From positions 2,418,001 through 2,482,000 of the forward strand of contig NZ_CP108131.1 of the NCBI RefSeq assembly GCF_036203305.1: DNA of 64,000 bases, in the 5' to 3' direction. Position numbers and translations under genes: made by a program. Every line of letters begins with the position of its first letter. Position 1 is the stretch's first letter. Positions 1 to 7,811 of this stretch are shown here, one piece after another. Origin of the DNA: Streptomyces sp. NBC_00190. GTDB lineage: Bacteria > Actinomycetota > Actinomycetes > Streptomycetales > Streptomycetaceae. A model generated the notes under the pieces. That model did not search any database and was not told the DNA's origin. It saw only the letters and a list, made by a program, of their open reading frames with translations.

Positions 1-1
1 T

Positions 2-235
2 ACGGCCGTCCGGGTGGCACTCGCCGCGGACACCCTTTCGATCGCCGTCATGGAACTGATCGACAACAGCGTGATCGCCTTGTGGCCGGGCGCGATGGAC
101 GCGCACCTGTCGGAGCCGCTGTTCTGGATCGTCCTGACGATCTCGCTGGCGGCCGCCTTCGTGATCACGACCCCGGTCAACAAGTGGATGATCGGCCGCG
201 GCAAGGGCCACGCGGTCGTCCACCGGTACCACTGA
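2..235 (+). CDS. DUF4396-type membrane protein, C-terminal fragment
   Basis: The reading frame is open from the left edge, so the N-terminus lies outside the window. About 77 residues are visible. They contain two hydrophobic segments, roughly codons 15-30 and 40-55 of the visible part, followed by a positively charged end with the motif NKWMIGRGKGHAVVH. That ending is what I associate with DUF4396 integral membrane proteins, whose function is not established. The stop is TGA at 233. The next gene is convergent. The family call rests on the C-terminal motif only. Confidence 0.6.
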   Translation, partial: TAVRVALAADTLSIAVMELIDNSVIALWPGAMDAHLSEPLFWIVLTISLAAAFVITTPVNKWMIGRGKGHAVVHRYH

Positions 236-262
236 GACAGTGGCGGGCCGGGCGGGCCGGCC

Positions 263-895
263 TCAGAGCTCCGGGCCGTCCCCGGGCTCCTCCTGGTACG
301 AGTAGCGCTGCTCGCGCCAGGGGTCGCCGATGTTGTGGTAGCCCCGCTCCTCCCAGAAGCCCCGGCGGTCGGCGGTCATGTACTCGACGCCGCGGACCCA
401 CTTGGGGCCCTTCCAGGCGTACAGGTGCGGGACCACGAGGCGCAGCGGGAAACCGTGCTCGGCGGTGAGCAGTTCACCGCCCTGGTGGGTGGCGAAGACG
501 GTCCTCTCGGAGGCGAAGTCGGCCAGCCGCATGTTGGAGCTGAAGCCGTACTCGGCCCACACCATCACGTGCGTGACCTGCGGCGCCGGCGGCGCCAGGT
601 CGAGAATCGTACGGGCGAGCACACCGCCCCATTCGGCCCCCGGCATGCTGAACTTCGTGACGCAGTGCAGGTCCGCCACGACCGACTCGAACGGCAGGGC
701 CGTGAATTCCTCGTGGTTCCAGCAGTGCTTCTCACCGTCGGCCGTCGCGCCGAAGACGCGGAACTCCCAGCGGTCCGGCTTGAACTTGGGCACGGGACCG
801 TAGTGGGTGACCGGCCAGCCCCGCTGCAACCGCTGCCCCGGTGGAAGCTCCAGCTGCTCTGCTCCCGGAGATTCCCGGCTTTCCGGCTGACCCAT
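263..895 (-). CDS. sulfite oxidase-like molybdopterin oxidoreductase
   Basis: 210 residues. It matches the short, cytoplasmic sulfite-oxidase-like molybdopterin enzymes that consist of the Moco domain alone. The presumed molybdenum-ligating cysteine is C78 in the motif DLHCVTKFS, followed by WGGVLARTILDLAPP and the substrate-face motif PLRLVVPHLYAWKGPKW typical of the SUOX/YedY fold. There is no Tat or Sec signal, unlike YedY, so it probably acts inside the cell. The physiological substrate of this subgroup is not settled. The start is ATG at 895 with GGAG five bases upstream. It is divergent from bfr, separated by 173 bp in which I see no clear regulatory motif. Confidence 0.85.
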   Translation of the reverse strand: MGQPESRESPGAEQLELPPGQRLQRGWPVTHYGPVPKFKPDRWEFRVFGATADGEKHCWNHEEFTALPFESVVADLHCVTKFSMPGAEWGGVLARTILDLAPPAPQVTHVMVWAEYGFSSNMRLADFASERTVFATHQGGELLTAEHGFPLRLVVPHLYAWKGPKWVRGVEYMTADRRGFWEERGYHNIGDPWREQRYSYQEEPGDGPEL

Positions 896-1068
896 GACTC
901 CATGGTGACAGACGTGGCGGGATGGTCATGACCAGCGCCTGACCGAATCGGGCAAGTCGCGGTAACTCCCACTAAGGAGGCACTTACTGGACTGCCCCCG
1001 ACGGCGGTGCAAGGATGCGCCCACCTACCCCGTCACATGGCTGACATTGCCTGGAAGGAGCCTCTGCG

Positions 1069-1548
1069 ATGCAGGGCGACCCCGAGGTCCTTGAGTTTCT
1101 GAACGAGCAGCTGACCGGTGAGCTGACGGCCATCAACCAGTACTGGCTGCACTACCGCATCCAGGACAACAAGGGCTGGACCAAGCTCGCCAAGTACACG
1201 CGTGAAGAGTCCATCGACGAGATGAAGCACGCGGACAAGATCACCGAGCGCATCCTGATGCTCGACGGCCTGCCGAACTACCAGCGCCTCTTCCACGTGC
1301 GCGTCGGCCAGACGCTCACGGAGATGTTCCAGGCGGACCGGCAGGTCGAGGTCGAGGCGATCGACCGGCTCAAGCGCGGCATCGAGGTCATGCGGGGCAA
1401 GGGCGACATCACCTCGGCACGGCTCTTCGAGGAGATCCTGGAGGACGAGGAGCACCACATCGACTACCTCGACACCCAGCTGGAGCTCATCGAGAGCATC
1501 GGGGAGCCGCTCTACATCGCGCAGCTGATCGAGCAGCCGGAGAGCTAG
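1069..1548 (+). CDS. bfr: bacterioferritin
   Basis: 159 residues, the normal length for the family. It stores iron as a ferric mineral in a 24-subunit haem-containing shell. All ferroxidase-centre ligands are present at the standard numbers: E18, E51, H54, E94, E127 and H130. The haem-ligating M52 (motif EMKHADK) identifies it as Bfr rather than ferritin. The start is supported by GGAAGGAG eight bases upstream of the ATG. Its 3' end overlaps the convergent bacterioferritin-associated ferredoxin by 4 bp, so the iron store and its release partner sit tail to tail. Confidence 0.97.
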   Translation: MQGDPEVLEFLNEQLTGELTAINQYWLHYRIQDNKGWTKLAKYTREESIDEMKHADKITERILMLDGLPNYQRLFHVRVGQTLTEMFQADRQVEVEAIDRLKRGIEVMRGKGDITSARLFEEILEDEEHHIDYLDTQLELIESIGEPLYIAQLIEQPES

Positions 1549-1802
1549 GCCGCTTCGGCCAGCGCGGGCTCGGGGACCAGCCGCGGGCCGGCGGCGAGCA
1601 CGGCCGTCGCGTTGCCCTTCTCCAGCAGTTCCCGGCGCGGGCAGGCCCCACGGCCGAGGAGGCCCTGGATGGCGCGCACGCAGGAGCCGCATTCGGTGCC
1701 GGCCTTGGTTGCCGAGGCGATCTGGCGGGGGGTGCAGGCCCCGGCGGCCGCGTGTTCCTTGACCTGCTTGTCGGTGATGCCGAAGCAAGAGCAGACGTAC
1801 AC
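1545..1802 (-). CDS. bfd: bacterioferritin-associated ferredoxin (2Fe-2S)
   Basis: 85 residues if translation starts at the GTG at 1802, giving an N-terminus YVCSCFGITDKQV. Bfd passes electrons to bacterioferritin to release stored iron. The four cluster cysteines are in the classic BFD arrangement: CxC near the N-terminus and CGSC about 32 residues later (TECGSCVRAI). The GTG at 1802 is preferred because AGGAGG lies eight bases upstream; a longer frame to 1838 would add 12 unremarkable residues. It is about 20 residues longer than short Bfd proteins, with an Ala/Pro-rich tail. Two iron-box-like sites lie just upstream, so iron repression is likely. Confidence 0.9.
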   Translation of the reverse strand: MYVCSCFGITDKQVKEHAAAGACTPRQIASATKAGTECGSCVRAIQGLLGRGACPRRELLEKGNATAVLAAGPRLVPEPALAEAA

Positions 1803-1844
1803 GCGGTTCACCTCCTGAGCGGATGGTTCTGCAGCCATCCCCGG

Positions 1845-1890
1845 TGCGGTGAGGCTTACCTAACCGTACCCAAAGTTAGGGTCGCCTAAA
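1845..1890 (-). promoter_or_regulatory. tandem iron-box-like sites upstream of bfd
   Basis: Positions 1845-1863 match the actinobacterial DtxR/IdeR/DmdR box (palindrome built on TTAGG and CCTAA halves) at about 14 of 19 positions, with a perfect right half ACCTAA. Positions 1872-1890 contain a second weaker copy with TTAGG at 1876 and CCTAA at 1885. They lie 43-88 bp upstream of the chosen bfd start, where a repressor would block the promoter. The assignment rests on motif match and on bfd being a known iron-repressed gene. Confidence 0.6.
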
Positions 1891-1899
1891 AGACCCGGA

Positions 1900-1946
1900 T
1901 ACGACAGTGGGGCGCGGATCACATCGATCCGCGCCCCACTGTCGTA
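1900..1946 (-). terminator. hairpin terminator after DAHP synthase
   Basis: A perfect 20-bp stem (1901-1920 with 1926-1945, one more T-A pair outside) closes a five-base loop, just past the stop of the DAHP synthase gene. On the minus strand it is followed by a short T run near 1891-1888. It separates that gene from the bfd promoter. Confidence 0.85.
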
Positions 1947-1955
1947 CTTTCCTAC

Positions 1956-3320
1956 TTACTGATCGCGGTACATCTCGGCGACCAGGAACGCCAGGTCCAG
2001 GGACTGGCTGCGGTTGAGCCGCGGGTCGCAGGCCGTCTCGTAGCGCTGGTGCAGGTCGTCGACGAAGATCTCGTCGCCGCCGCCCACGCACTCGGTGACG
2101 TCGTCACCGGTGAGCTCGACGTGGATGCCGCCCGGGTGCGTGCCGAGCTCCTTGTGGACCTCGAAGAAGCCCTTGACCTCGTCGAGCACGTCGTCGAAAC
2201 GGCGCGTCTTGTGGCCGGAGGCCGCCTCGAAGGTGTTGCCGTGCATCGGGTCGGTGACCCAGGCGACGGTCGCGCCGGAGGCCGTGACCTTCTCGACCAG
2301 CTCGGGGAGCTTGTCGCGGACCTTGTCGGCGCCCATGCGGACGACGAAGGTCAGCCGGCCCGGCTCGCGCTCGGGGTCCAGGCGGTCGATGTACGTCAGC
2401 GCCTCGTCCACCGTGGTGGTGGGGCCGAGCTTGATGCCGATCGGGTTGGCGATCTGCGAGCAGAACTCGATGTGCGCGTGGTCCAGCTGGCGGGTGCGCT
2501 CGCCGATCCAGACCATGTGGCCCGAGGTGTCGTACAGCTTGCCGGTCCGCGAGTCGGTGCGGGCCAGCGCGCCCTCGTAGTCGAGCAGCAGCGCCTCGTG
2601 GGAGGCGTAGAACTCGACGGCCTTGAACTCGGCCGGGTCGGTGCCACAGGCCTTCATGAAGTTCAGCGCGTTGTCGATCTCCCGCGCGAGCTGCTCGTAG
2701 CGCTGCCCGGACGGGGAGGACTTCACGAAGTCCTGGTTCCAGGCGTGCACCTGGCGCAGGTCGGCGTAACCACCGGTGGTGAAGGCGCGCACCAGGTTCA
2801 GCGTGGAGGCCGACGCGTGGTACATGCGCTTCAGCCGCTCGGGGTCCGGGATCCGGGCCTCTTCGGTGAAGGCGAAGCCGTTGACGGAGTCGCCGCGGTA
2901 GGTCGGCAGGGTGACGCCGTCGCGGGTCTCGGTGTCCTTGGAGCGCGGCTTGGAGTACTGGCCCGCGATGCGGCCGACCTTGACGACGGGCACGGAGGCC
3001 GCGTAGGTCAGGACGGCGCTCATCTGGAGCAGCGTCTTCAGCTTGGCGCGGATGTGGTCGGCGGACACGGCGTCGAAGGCCTCGGCGCAGTCGCCGCCCT
3101 GCAGCAGGAACGCCTCGCCCTTGGCGACGGCTCCCAGGCGGGCGCGCAGCTGGTCGCACTCACCCGCGAAGACGAGCGGAGGATACGACTCGAGGTCCGC
3201 GACGACAGCGCGCAGAGCCTCGGCATCGGGGTACGAAGGCTGCTGCGCCGCGGGAAGGTCTCGCCAGGTCGCCTTGGAGGCGGGGGCTTGGGTTTCAGCG
3301 TTCACGGTCACCTCGTACAC
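1956..3320 (-). CDS. aroH: 3-deoxy-7-phosphoheptulonate synthase, class II
   Basis: 454 residues, the length of type II (plant/actinobacterial) DAHP synthases. It condenses phosphoenolpyruvate and erythrose 4-phosphate in the first step of the shikimate pathway. Visible family motifs are the N-terminal TWRDLPAAQQPSYPD, the LLQGGDCAEAF loop, GQYSKPRS, HASASTLNLVRAF, and the metal-site segment DPMHGNTFE near the C-terminus (ending LDLAFLVAEMYRD). Start is at 3320; alternative starts are possible within a few codons. The neighbouring trp leader and anthranilate synthase are divergent, so aromatic supply and tryptophan branch are physically linked. Gene symbol is by family; usage varies (aroF/aroG/aroH). 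Confidence 0.95.
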   Translation of the reverse strand: MYEVTVNAETQAPASKATWRDLPAAQQPSYPDAEALRAVVADLESYPPLVFAGECDQLRARLGAVAKGEAFLLQGGDCAEAFDAVSADHIRAKLKTLLQMSAVLTYAASVPVVKVGRIAGQYSKPRSKDTETRDGVTLPTYRGDSVNGFAFTEEARIPDPERLKRMYHASASTLNLVRAFTTGGYADLRQVHAWNQDFVKSSPSGQRYEQLAREIDNALNFMKACGTDPAEFKAVEFYASHEALLLDYEGALARTDSRTGKLYDTSGHMVWIGERTRQLDHAHIEFCSQIANPIGIKLGPTTTVDEALTYIDRLDPEREPGRLTFVVRMGADKVRDKLPELVEKVTASGATVAWVTDPMHGNTFEAASGHKTRRFDDVLDEVKGFFEVHKELGTHPGGIHVELTGDDVTECVGGGDEIFVDDLHQRYETACDPRLNRSQSLDLAFLVAEMYRDQ

Positions 3321-3429
3321 ATTACGGCGTCTTGCGCCCCGTCCAGCCCTGTGCCCACTGGGTGAGACAGGTGTCTCTCCGGATCGTTTCCGGCGGCGCG
3401 GAGGCTTCGCCTCCGGCAGGGGGTGGGCT

Positions 3430-3513
3430 ATGGTCGCCCGTATGTACGCGCTCTCGAACCAGAACTGGTGGTGGCCCGCTCCCGGCGGCCCACTTCTCGC
3501 GCGTACCCACTGA
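3430..3513 (+). CDS. trpL: tryptophan leader peptide
   Basis: A 27-codon frame with three consecutive Trp codons (TGG at 3466, 3469 and 3472) in the motif NQNWWWPAP, ending at TGA 3511-3513. A second in-frame ATG at 3442 would give 23 residues. It stands 97 bp before the anthranilate synthase gene and directly before a strong hairpin, the layout of ribosome-mediated attenuation. When charged Trp-tRNA is scarce the ribosome stalls at WWW and the downstream terminator should not form. Similar QNWWW leaders are known before Streptomyces trpE. Confidence 0.88.
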   Translation: MVARMYALSNQNWWWPAPGGPLLARTH

Positions 3514-3554
3514 CACGCACGACGCGAAGGCCGCCCGAGGGGCGGCCTTCGGTG
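3484..3554 (+). promoter_or_regulatory. trp attenuator: alternative pairing region and terminator
   Basis: The terminator stem pairs 3525-3535 with 3541-3551 (11 bp, five-base loop) and is followed by GTGCTTT. Its left arm contains GGCCGCC (3529-3535), which can instead pair with GGCGGCC at 3484-3490, located about ten bases after the Trp codons. That gives mutually exclusive antiterminator and terminator forms. The terminator is seen directly; the antiterminator pairing is inferred from complementarity. Confidence 0.8.
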
Positions 3555-3610
3555 CTTTCCGGGCCCGGCCGTTCCTCTTCACCACGACCACGGAGAAGGA
3601 CGCCCGCCCC

Positions 3611-5608
3611 ATGGAACCCAGCCGACTGCTCGACCTCCTCGACGACTCCTGCCCGCCGTTCGCCCTGCTGCGCCGCCGGACCCCCGGTCGCGACCACGAC
3701 ACCGTCGAGGTGCTGATCGGCGCGGTCCACGAGGCCGAGCACCTCGCCGACCTGCCGGTCCGGGAGCTGCCGACCCTCGCACTCGTCCCCTTCCGGCAGA
3801 TCCGGGAGCGCGGGTTCGACGTACGCGACGACGGCACGCCGCTGAGCGTGCTGGTCGCCGAGGAGGCGTACGAGATCCCGCTCGCCGAGGCCCTGGCGGC
3901 CCTGCCGGACCACCCGGTGCGGGTCGAGGACGGCGGCTTCGACGTGCCGGACGAGGAGTACGCGGCCACCGTGGAGCGCGTCATCCGGGACGAGATCGGG
4001 CGCGGGGAGGGCGCGAACTTCGTCATCCGGCGCACCTACGAGGGCCGGATCGACGGCTTCGGCCGGGCCGACGCCCTCGCGCTGTTCCGGCGGCTGCTGC
4101 TGGGCGAGCGGGGGGCGTACTGGACGTACGTCGTCCACACCGGGCGGCGCACGCTGGTCGGGGCCAGCCCCGAGGTGCACGTGCGGATGTCGGGCGGGAG
4201 GAGCGAGCGCGAAGCGCTCTCGGTTGAGGGTGGTGGCGGGCGACGGGTGGGCGGGAGGAGCGAGCGCGAAGCGCTCTCGGTTGAGGGTGGTGGCGGGCGA
4301 CGGGTGGGCGGGACGGTCGTGATGAACCCGATCAGCGGGACGTACCGCTACCCGCCCGGGGGGCCGACAGCCCAGTCGCTCCTCGCGTTCCTCGGCGACC
4401 GCAAGGAGACCGAGGAGCTGTCGATGGTGGTCGACGAGGAGCTCAAGATGATGTGCACCGTCGGCGACATGGGCGGTGTCGTGGTCGGGCCGCGGCTGAA
4501 GGAGATGTCCCACCTCGCGCACACCGAGTACGAGCTGCGCGGCCGCTCCTCGCTGGACGTGCGGGAGGTGCTGCGGGAGACGATGTTCGCGGCGACGGTC
4601 ACCGGCTCGCCGGTGCAGAACGCCTGCCGGGTGATCGAGCGGTACGAGAGCGGGGGGCGCGGCTACTACGCGGGCGCGCTGGCCCTCCTGGGCCTGGACG
4701 GCTCCGGGGCGCAGACGCTGGACTCCCCGATCCTGATCCGCACCGCCGACATCGCGGCGGACGGCGTGCTGCGGGTGCCGGTCGGTGCCACGCTCGTGCG
4801 GCACTCCGACCCGGCGGGCGAGGTGGCGGAGACCCACGCGAAGGCGGCGGGGGTGCTGGCGGCCCTCGGGGTCCGGGCGGCGGCGCCGCGGCCCGCCTTC
4901 GAGGGGGCGCGGCTGGCGGACGATCCCCGGGTGCGGGCGGCGCTGGCGGCCCGGCGGGCGGACCTGGCCCCCTTCTGGCTCCGGATGCAGGAGCAGCCCT
5001 CCACCCTGACCGGCCACGCGCTGGTGGTGGACGGCGAGGACACCTTCACGGCGATGCTGGCGCACGTGCTGCGGGTGGCCGGGCTGGAGGTGACCGTACG
5101 CCGCTACGACGATCCGGGACTGCGGGCGGCGGCCCTGGCATGGGAGGGCCCGGTCGTGCTGGGTCCCGGCCCGGGGAACCCGGCGGAGTCCTCGGACCCC
5201 AAGATGCGGATGCTGCGCGGGCTGGCCGCCGGTCTCCTGGCCGGGCACCGGGGCGGCCTGCTCGGGGTCTGCCTCGGGCATGAGCTGCTGGCGGCCGAGC
5301 TGGGGCTTCCGCTGATCCGCAAGGCGGAGCCGGCGCAGGGGGCGCAGACGCGGATCGACCTGTTCGGGACGCGGGAGGTGGCCGGCTTCTACAACACGTA
5401 CACCGCGCACTGCTCCGACGAGCGGGCCGCCGAGCTGGGCGCGCGCGGCATCGAGGTCTCCCGCGACCCGTCGACGGGCGAGGTGCACGCCGTCCGCTCA
5501 GCGTCGGGCGGCTTCGCGGGGGTCCAGTTCCACCCGGAGTCGGTCCTCACCCTCCGCGGCGCCGACCTGCTGCGCGACCTCCTGACGGGCGTCATGGCCC
5601 CGGCCTGA
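3611..5608 (+). CDS. trpE: anthranilate synthase, fused TrpE-TrpG
   Basis: 665 residues from ATG 3611. It makes anthranilate from chorismate and glutamine, the first committed step to tryptophan. Residues 1 to about 465 are the chorismate-binding TrpE part (PISGTYR, SHLAHTEYELRGR, GSPVQNACRVI, GYYAGALALLG). From about 475 a class I glutamine amidotransferase follows, with GPGPGNP, the nucleophile Cys in GVCLGHE and the His-Glu pair in FHPES. Such fusions also occur as PhzE in phenazine synthesis, but the WWW leader upstream argues for tryptophan. The oddity is an in-frame 57-bp perfect tandem duplication around residues 195-232, lying between RMSG and TVVMNPISG, which adds about 38 Gly/Arg/Glu-rich residues to a surface loop. 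Confidence 0.93.
   Translation: MEPSRLLDLLDDSCPPFALLRRRTPGRDHDTVEVLIGAVHEAEHLADLPVRELPTLALVPFRQIRERGFDVRDDGTPLSVLVAEEAYEIPLAEALAALPDHPVRVEDGGFDVPDEEYAATVERVIRDEIGRGEGANFVIRRTYEGRIDGFGRADALALFRRLLLGERGAYWTYVVHTGRRTLVGASPEVHVRMSGGRSEREALSVEGGGGRRVGGRSEREALSVEGGGGRRVGGTVVMNPISGTYRYPPGGPTAQSLLAFLGDRKETEELSMVVDEELKMMCTVGDMGGVVVGPRLKEMSHLAHTEYELRGRSSLDVREVLRETMFAATVTGSPVQNACRVIERYESGGRGYYAGALALLGLDGSGAQTLDSPILIRTADIAADGVLRVPVGATLVRHSDPAGEVAETHAKAAGVLAALGVRAAAPRPAFEGARLADDPRVRAALAARRADLAPFWLRMQEQPSTLTGHALVVDGEDTFTAMLAHVLRVAGLEVTVRRYDDPGLRAAALAWEGPVVLGPGPGNPAESSDPKMRMLRGLAAGLLAGHRGGLLGVCLGHELLAAELGLPLIRKAEPAQGAQTRIDLFGTREVAGFYNTYTAHCSDERAAELGARGIEVSRDPSTGEVHAVRSASGGFAGVQFHPESVLTLRGADLLRDLLTGVMAPA
4192..4305 (+). 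repeat. 57-bp perfect tandem duplication inside trpE
   Basis: Two identical 57-bp units, 4192-4248 and 4249-4305, followed by the first eight bases of a third. Each unit holds the palindrome GAGCGCGAAGCGCTC and encodes GGRSEREALSVEGGGGRRV. The unit length is divisible by three, so the frame is kept. The insertion disrupts no recognisable TrpE motif. Confidence 0.95.
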
Positions 5609-5625
5609 CCGCCGCGCGGGGCCTT

Positions 5626-5650
5626 CTCCCCGCCCCGCCGGGGCGGGGAG
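5626..5650. terminator. bidirectional terminator between trpE and dehydrogenase
   Basis: An 11-bp perfect GC stem (5626-5636 with 5640-5650) with a three-base loop fills the 45-bp gap between two convergent genes. Confidence 0.8.
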
Positions 5651-5653
5651 ACG

Positions 5654-6664
5654 TCACGGAGCGGCCGGCGCCAGGGTGTTCTCCGAGCGGCGGCCCGCCA
5701 GGTAGTCCACGACGTTGGCGACGGTGGTGTCGATGATCTGGCCCACCGCGTCGGTCGTGTAGTACGCCTGGTGCGAGGTGACCAGCACGTTCGGGAACGT
5801 CATGAGCCGGGCCAGCGTGTCGTCCTCGACGGTCTCCAGGGACTTGTCCAGGAAGAACACCCCGGCCTCCGCCTCGTACACGTCGAGCCCGACTCCCGTG
5901 AAGCGGCCGGCCCGCAGTTCCGCGACGAGGGCGTCCGTGTCGATCAGCCCGCCGCGGCTGGTGTTCACCAGGACCGCGTCGTCCTTCATAGTCCGCAGCG
6001 CGGCCGCGTCGATGAGGTGGTGCGTCGACTCCAGCAGCGGGACGTGCAGGCTGACCAGTTCCGCGGAGGTGAGCAGCTCGTCCTTGTCCACGTACTTCAT
6101 GCCCAGCTCCACGCACGCCGGGTTCTGCACGGCGTCCCAGCCCAGCAGGTTCATGCCGAAGCCGTGCGCGATCCTGGTGAACGCCTCGCCGATCTTGCCG
6201 GTGCCGAGCACGCCCACGGTGCGGCCCCGCATGTCGCGGCCCATCAGCCCGTTCAGCCGGAAGTCGAAGTCCCTCGTCCGGTTCGCCGCGCGGACGATCC
6301 GCCGGTTCACGGCCATGGCCAGGGTCCAGGCGAACTCGGCCACGGAGTACGGGGAGTAGTACGAGACCCGGCTCACCGTCATGCCGAGCTGCCGGGCGAC
6401 GTCCAGGTCGATGTTGTTGAAGCCGGTGGAGCGCTGCGCGATCATCTTCGTCCCGCCCCCGGCCAGGGTCCGCAGCACCCGCCCGCTCAGATCCGCGTTG
6501 ACGCTCGACGAGACGACCTCGTACCCGGCCGCGATGGGAGCGGTGTCCTCGGTGAGGAAGACCTCCAGGCAGCGCACCTCGTGGTGCCCCGCGGCCGCGA
6601 ACGCCCGCTCCAGCAGCGGCCGCTCGTCACCCTGCACCCCGAATGCCAGGATTTCCATGCTCAC
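5654..6664 (-). CDS. D-2-hydroxyacid dehydrogenase (D-lactate dehydrogenase type)
   Basis: 336 residues. An NAD-dependent oxidoreductase that should interconvert a 2-keto acid such as pyruvate and the D-hydroxy acid. The Rossmann glycine motif is GVLGTGKIGEAF near residue 150. The catalytic triad of the family is visible: Arg in NTSRGGLID, Glu in GLDVYEAEAG and His in VTSHQAYYT. The segments STGFNNIDL and YSPYSVAEFA match D-lactate dehydrogenases (LdhA) rather than phosphoglycerate dehydrogenases, and there is no C-terminal ACT domain. ATG at 6664. It is read in the same direction as the pfkA gene upstream, 83 bp apart. Confidence 0.88.
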   Translation of the reverse strand: MSMEILAFGVQGDERPLLERAFAAAGHHEVRCLEVFLTEDTAPIAAGYEVVSSSVNADLSGRVLRTLAGGGTKMIAQRSTGFNNIDLDVARQLGMTVSRVSYYSPYSVAEFAWTLAMAVNRRIVRAANRTRDFDFRLNGLMGRDMRGRTVGVLGTGKIGEAFTRIAHGFGMNLLGWDAVQNPACVELGMKYVDKDELLTSAELVSLHVPLLESTHHLIDAAALRTMKDDAVLVNTSRGGLIDTDALVAELRAGRFTGVGLDVYEAEAGVFFLDKSLETVEDDTLARLMTFPNVLVTSHQAYYTTDAVGQIIDTTVANVVDYLAGRRSENTLAPAAP

Positions 6665-6747
6665 TCCCGTGCTGCGCGAAGAACCGGACGGTGGGCCGTC
6701 GTCACCTTACGGCCGATACGGCCCACAGCCCGCTGACGCGCTCCGGC

Positions 6748-7776
6748 TCAGCCGAAGAACACGCCGACCTCCTCGTACAGCGCCGGGTCCACGGTCTTCA
6801 GCTTCGCCGTCGCATCGGCGATCGGCACCCGCACGATGTCCGTCCCCTTCAGCGCGACCATCTTGCCGAAGTCCCCGTCGCGTACCGCGTCGATCGCGTG
6901 CAGCCCGAACCTGGTCGCCAGCCACCGGTCGAAGGCGCTCGGCGTGCCACCGCGCTGGATGTGCCCGAGCACCGTGGTCCGGGCCTCCTTCCCCGTCCGC
7001 GCCTCGATCTCCTTGGCCAGCCACTCGCCCACGCCCGACAGCCGGACGTGCCCGAACGAGTCCGTGGTGGCGTCCTTCAGCACCATCTCCCCGTCCTTGG
7101 GCATCGCACCCTCCGCGACCACCACGATCGGCGCGTAACTCGCCTTGAACCGGGAGGTCACCCAGGCGCAGACCTGGTCCACGTCGAAGCGCTGCTCCGG
7201 GATGAGGATGACGTTGGCGCCGCCCGCGAGCCCCGAGTGCAGGGCGATCCAGCCGGCGTGCCGGCCCATCACCTCGACGACCAGGACCCGCATGTGCGAC
7301 TCGGCCGTGGTGTGCAGCCGGTCGATGGCCTCGGTGGCGATGCCGACGGCGGTGTCGAAGCCGAAGGTGTAGTCCGTCGCGGACAGGTCGTTGTCGATGG
7401 TCTTCGGCACGCCGACGCAGGGGATGCCGTAGTCCTCGTACAGCTTGGCCGCGACTCCGAGGGTGTCCTCGCCACCGATCGCGATGAGCGCGTCGACCTC
7501 GCACTTGGCCAGGTTCTCCTTGATCCGCCGCACCCCGTCCTCCACCTTGAACGGGTTGGTGCGGGAGGAACCGAGGATGGTGCCGCCCCGGGGCAGGATG
7601 CCGCGGACGGCGGGGATGTCGAGCGGGACGGTGGCCCCCTGGACCGCGCCCCGCCAGCCGTCCTTGAATCCGGTGAACCCGTATCCGTACTCCTGCTCGC
7701 CCTTGCGGACGACGGCCCGGATCACCGCGTTGAGCCCGGGGCAGTCGCCGCCGCCGGTCAGCACTCCGACCTTCAT
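6748..7776 (-). CDS. pfkA: 6-phosphofructokinase with PPi-type donor signature
   Basis: 342 residues, group III actinobacterial PFK-A family. It phosphorylates fructose 6-phosphate. The phosphodonor loop reads GGEDT with Asp at residue 104, and the following motif is GVPKTIDND with Lys at 125. Asp plus Lys at these sites is the pattern of pyrophosphate-dependent enzymes; ATP-dependent relatives have Gly at the first position. Other sites are MGRHAGWIA (substrate), PEQRFD and GHIQRGGTPSAFDR. Which donor is used cannot be settled from sequence. A CRP-type palindrome lies 36 bp upstream of the ATG. A glucokinase gene is 6 kb to the right, also on the minus strand. Confidence 0.93.
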   Translation of the reverse strand: MKVGVLTGGGDCPGLNAVIRAVVRKGEQEYGYGFTGFKDGWRGAVQGATVPLDIPAVRGILPRGGTILGSSRTNPFKVEDGVRRIKENLAKCEVDALIAIGGEDTLGVAAKLYEDYGIPCVGVPKTIDNDLSATDYTFGFDTAVGIATEAIDRLHTTAESHMRVLVVEVMGRHAGWIALHSGLAGGANVILIPEQRFDVDQVCAWVTSRFKASYAPIVVVAEGAMPKDGEMVLKDATTDSFGHVRLSGVGEWLAKEIEARTGKEARTTVLGHIQRGGTPSAFDRWLATRFGLHAIDAVRDGDFGKMVALKGTDIVRVPIADATAKLKTVDPALYEEVGVFFG

Positions 7777-7811
7777 CTCAATCTCCCTTCGCCATGACGG
7801 TCACGCTAGTG

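Noticed and set aside
3428..5488. A 686-codon minus-strand frame opposite trpE
   Set aside because: Arg/Pro-rich shadow with no domain; the plus strand encodes an intact TrpE-TrpG.
3611..5608. PhzE (phenazine) assignment for the fused chorismate enzyme
   Set aside because: The same fusion occurs in PhzE, but there are no phz genes nearby and the Trp leader peptide indicates tryptophan synthesis.
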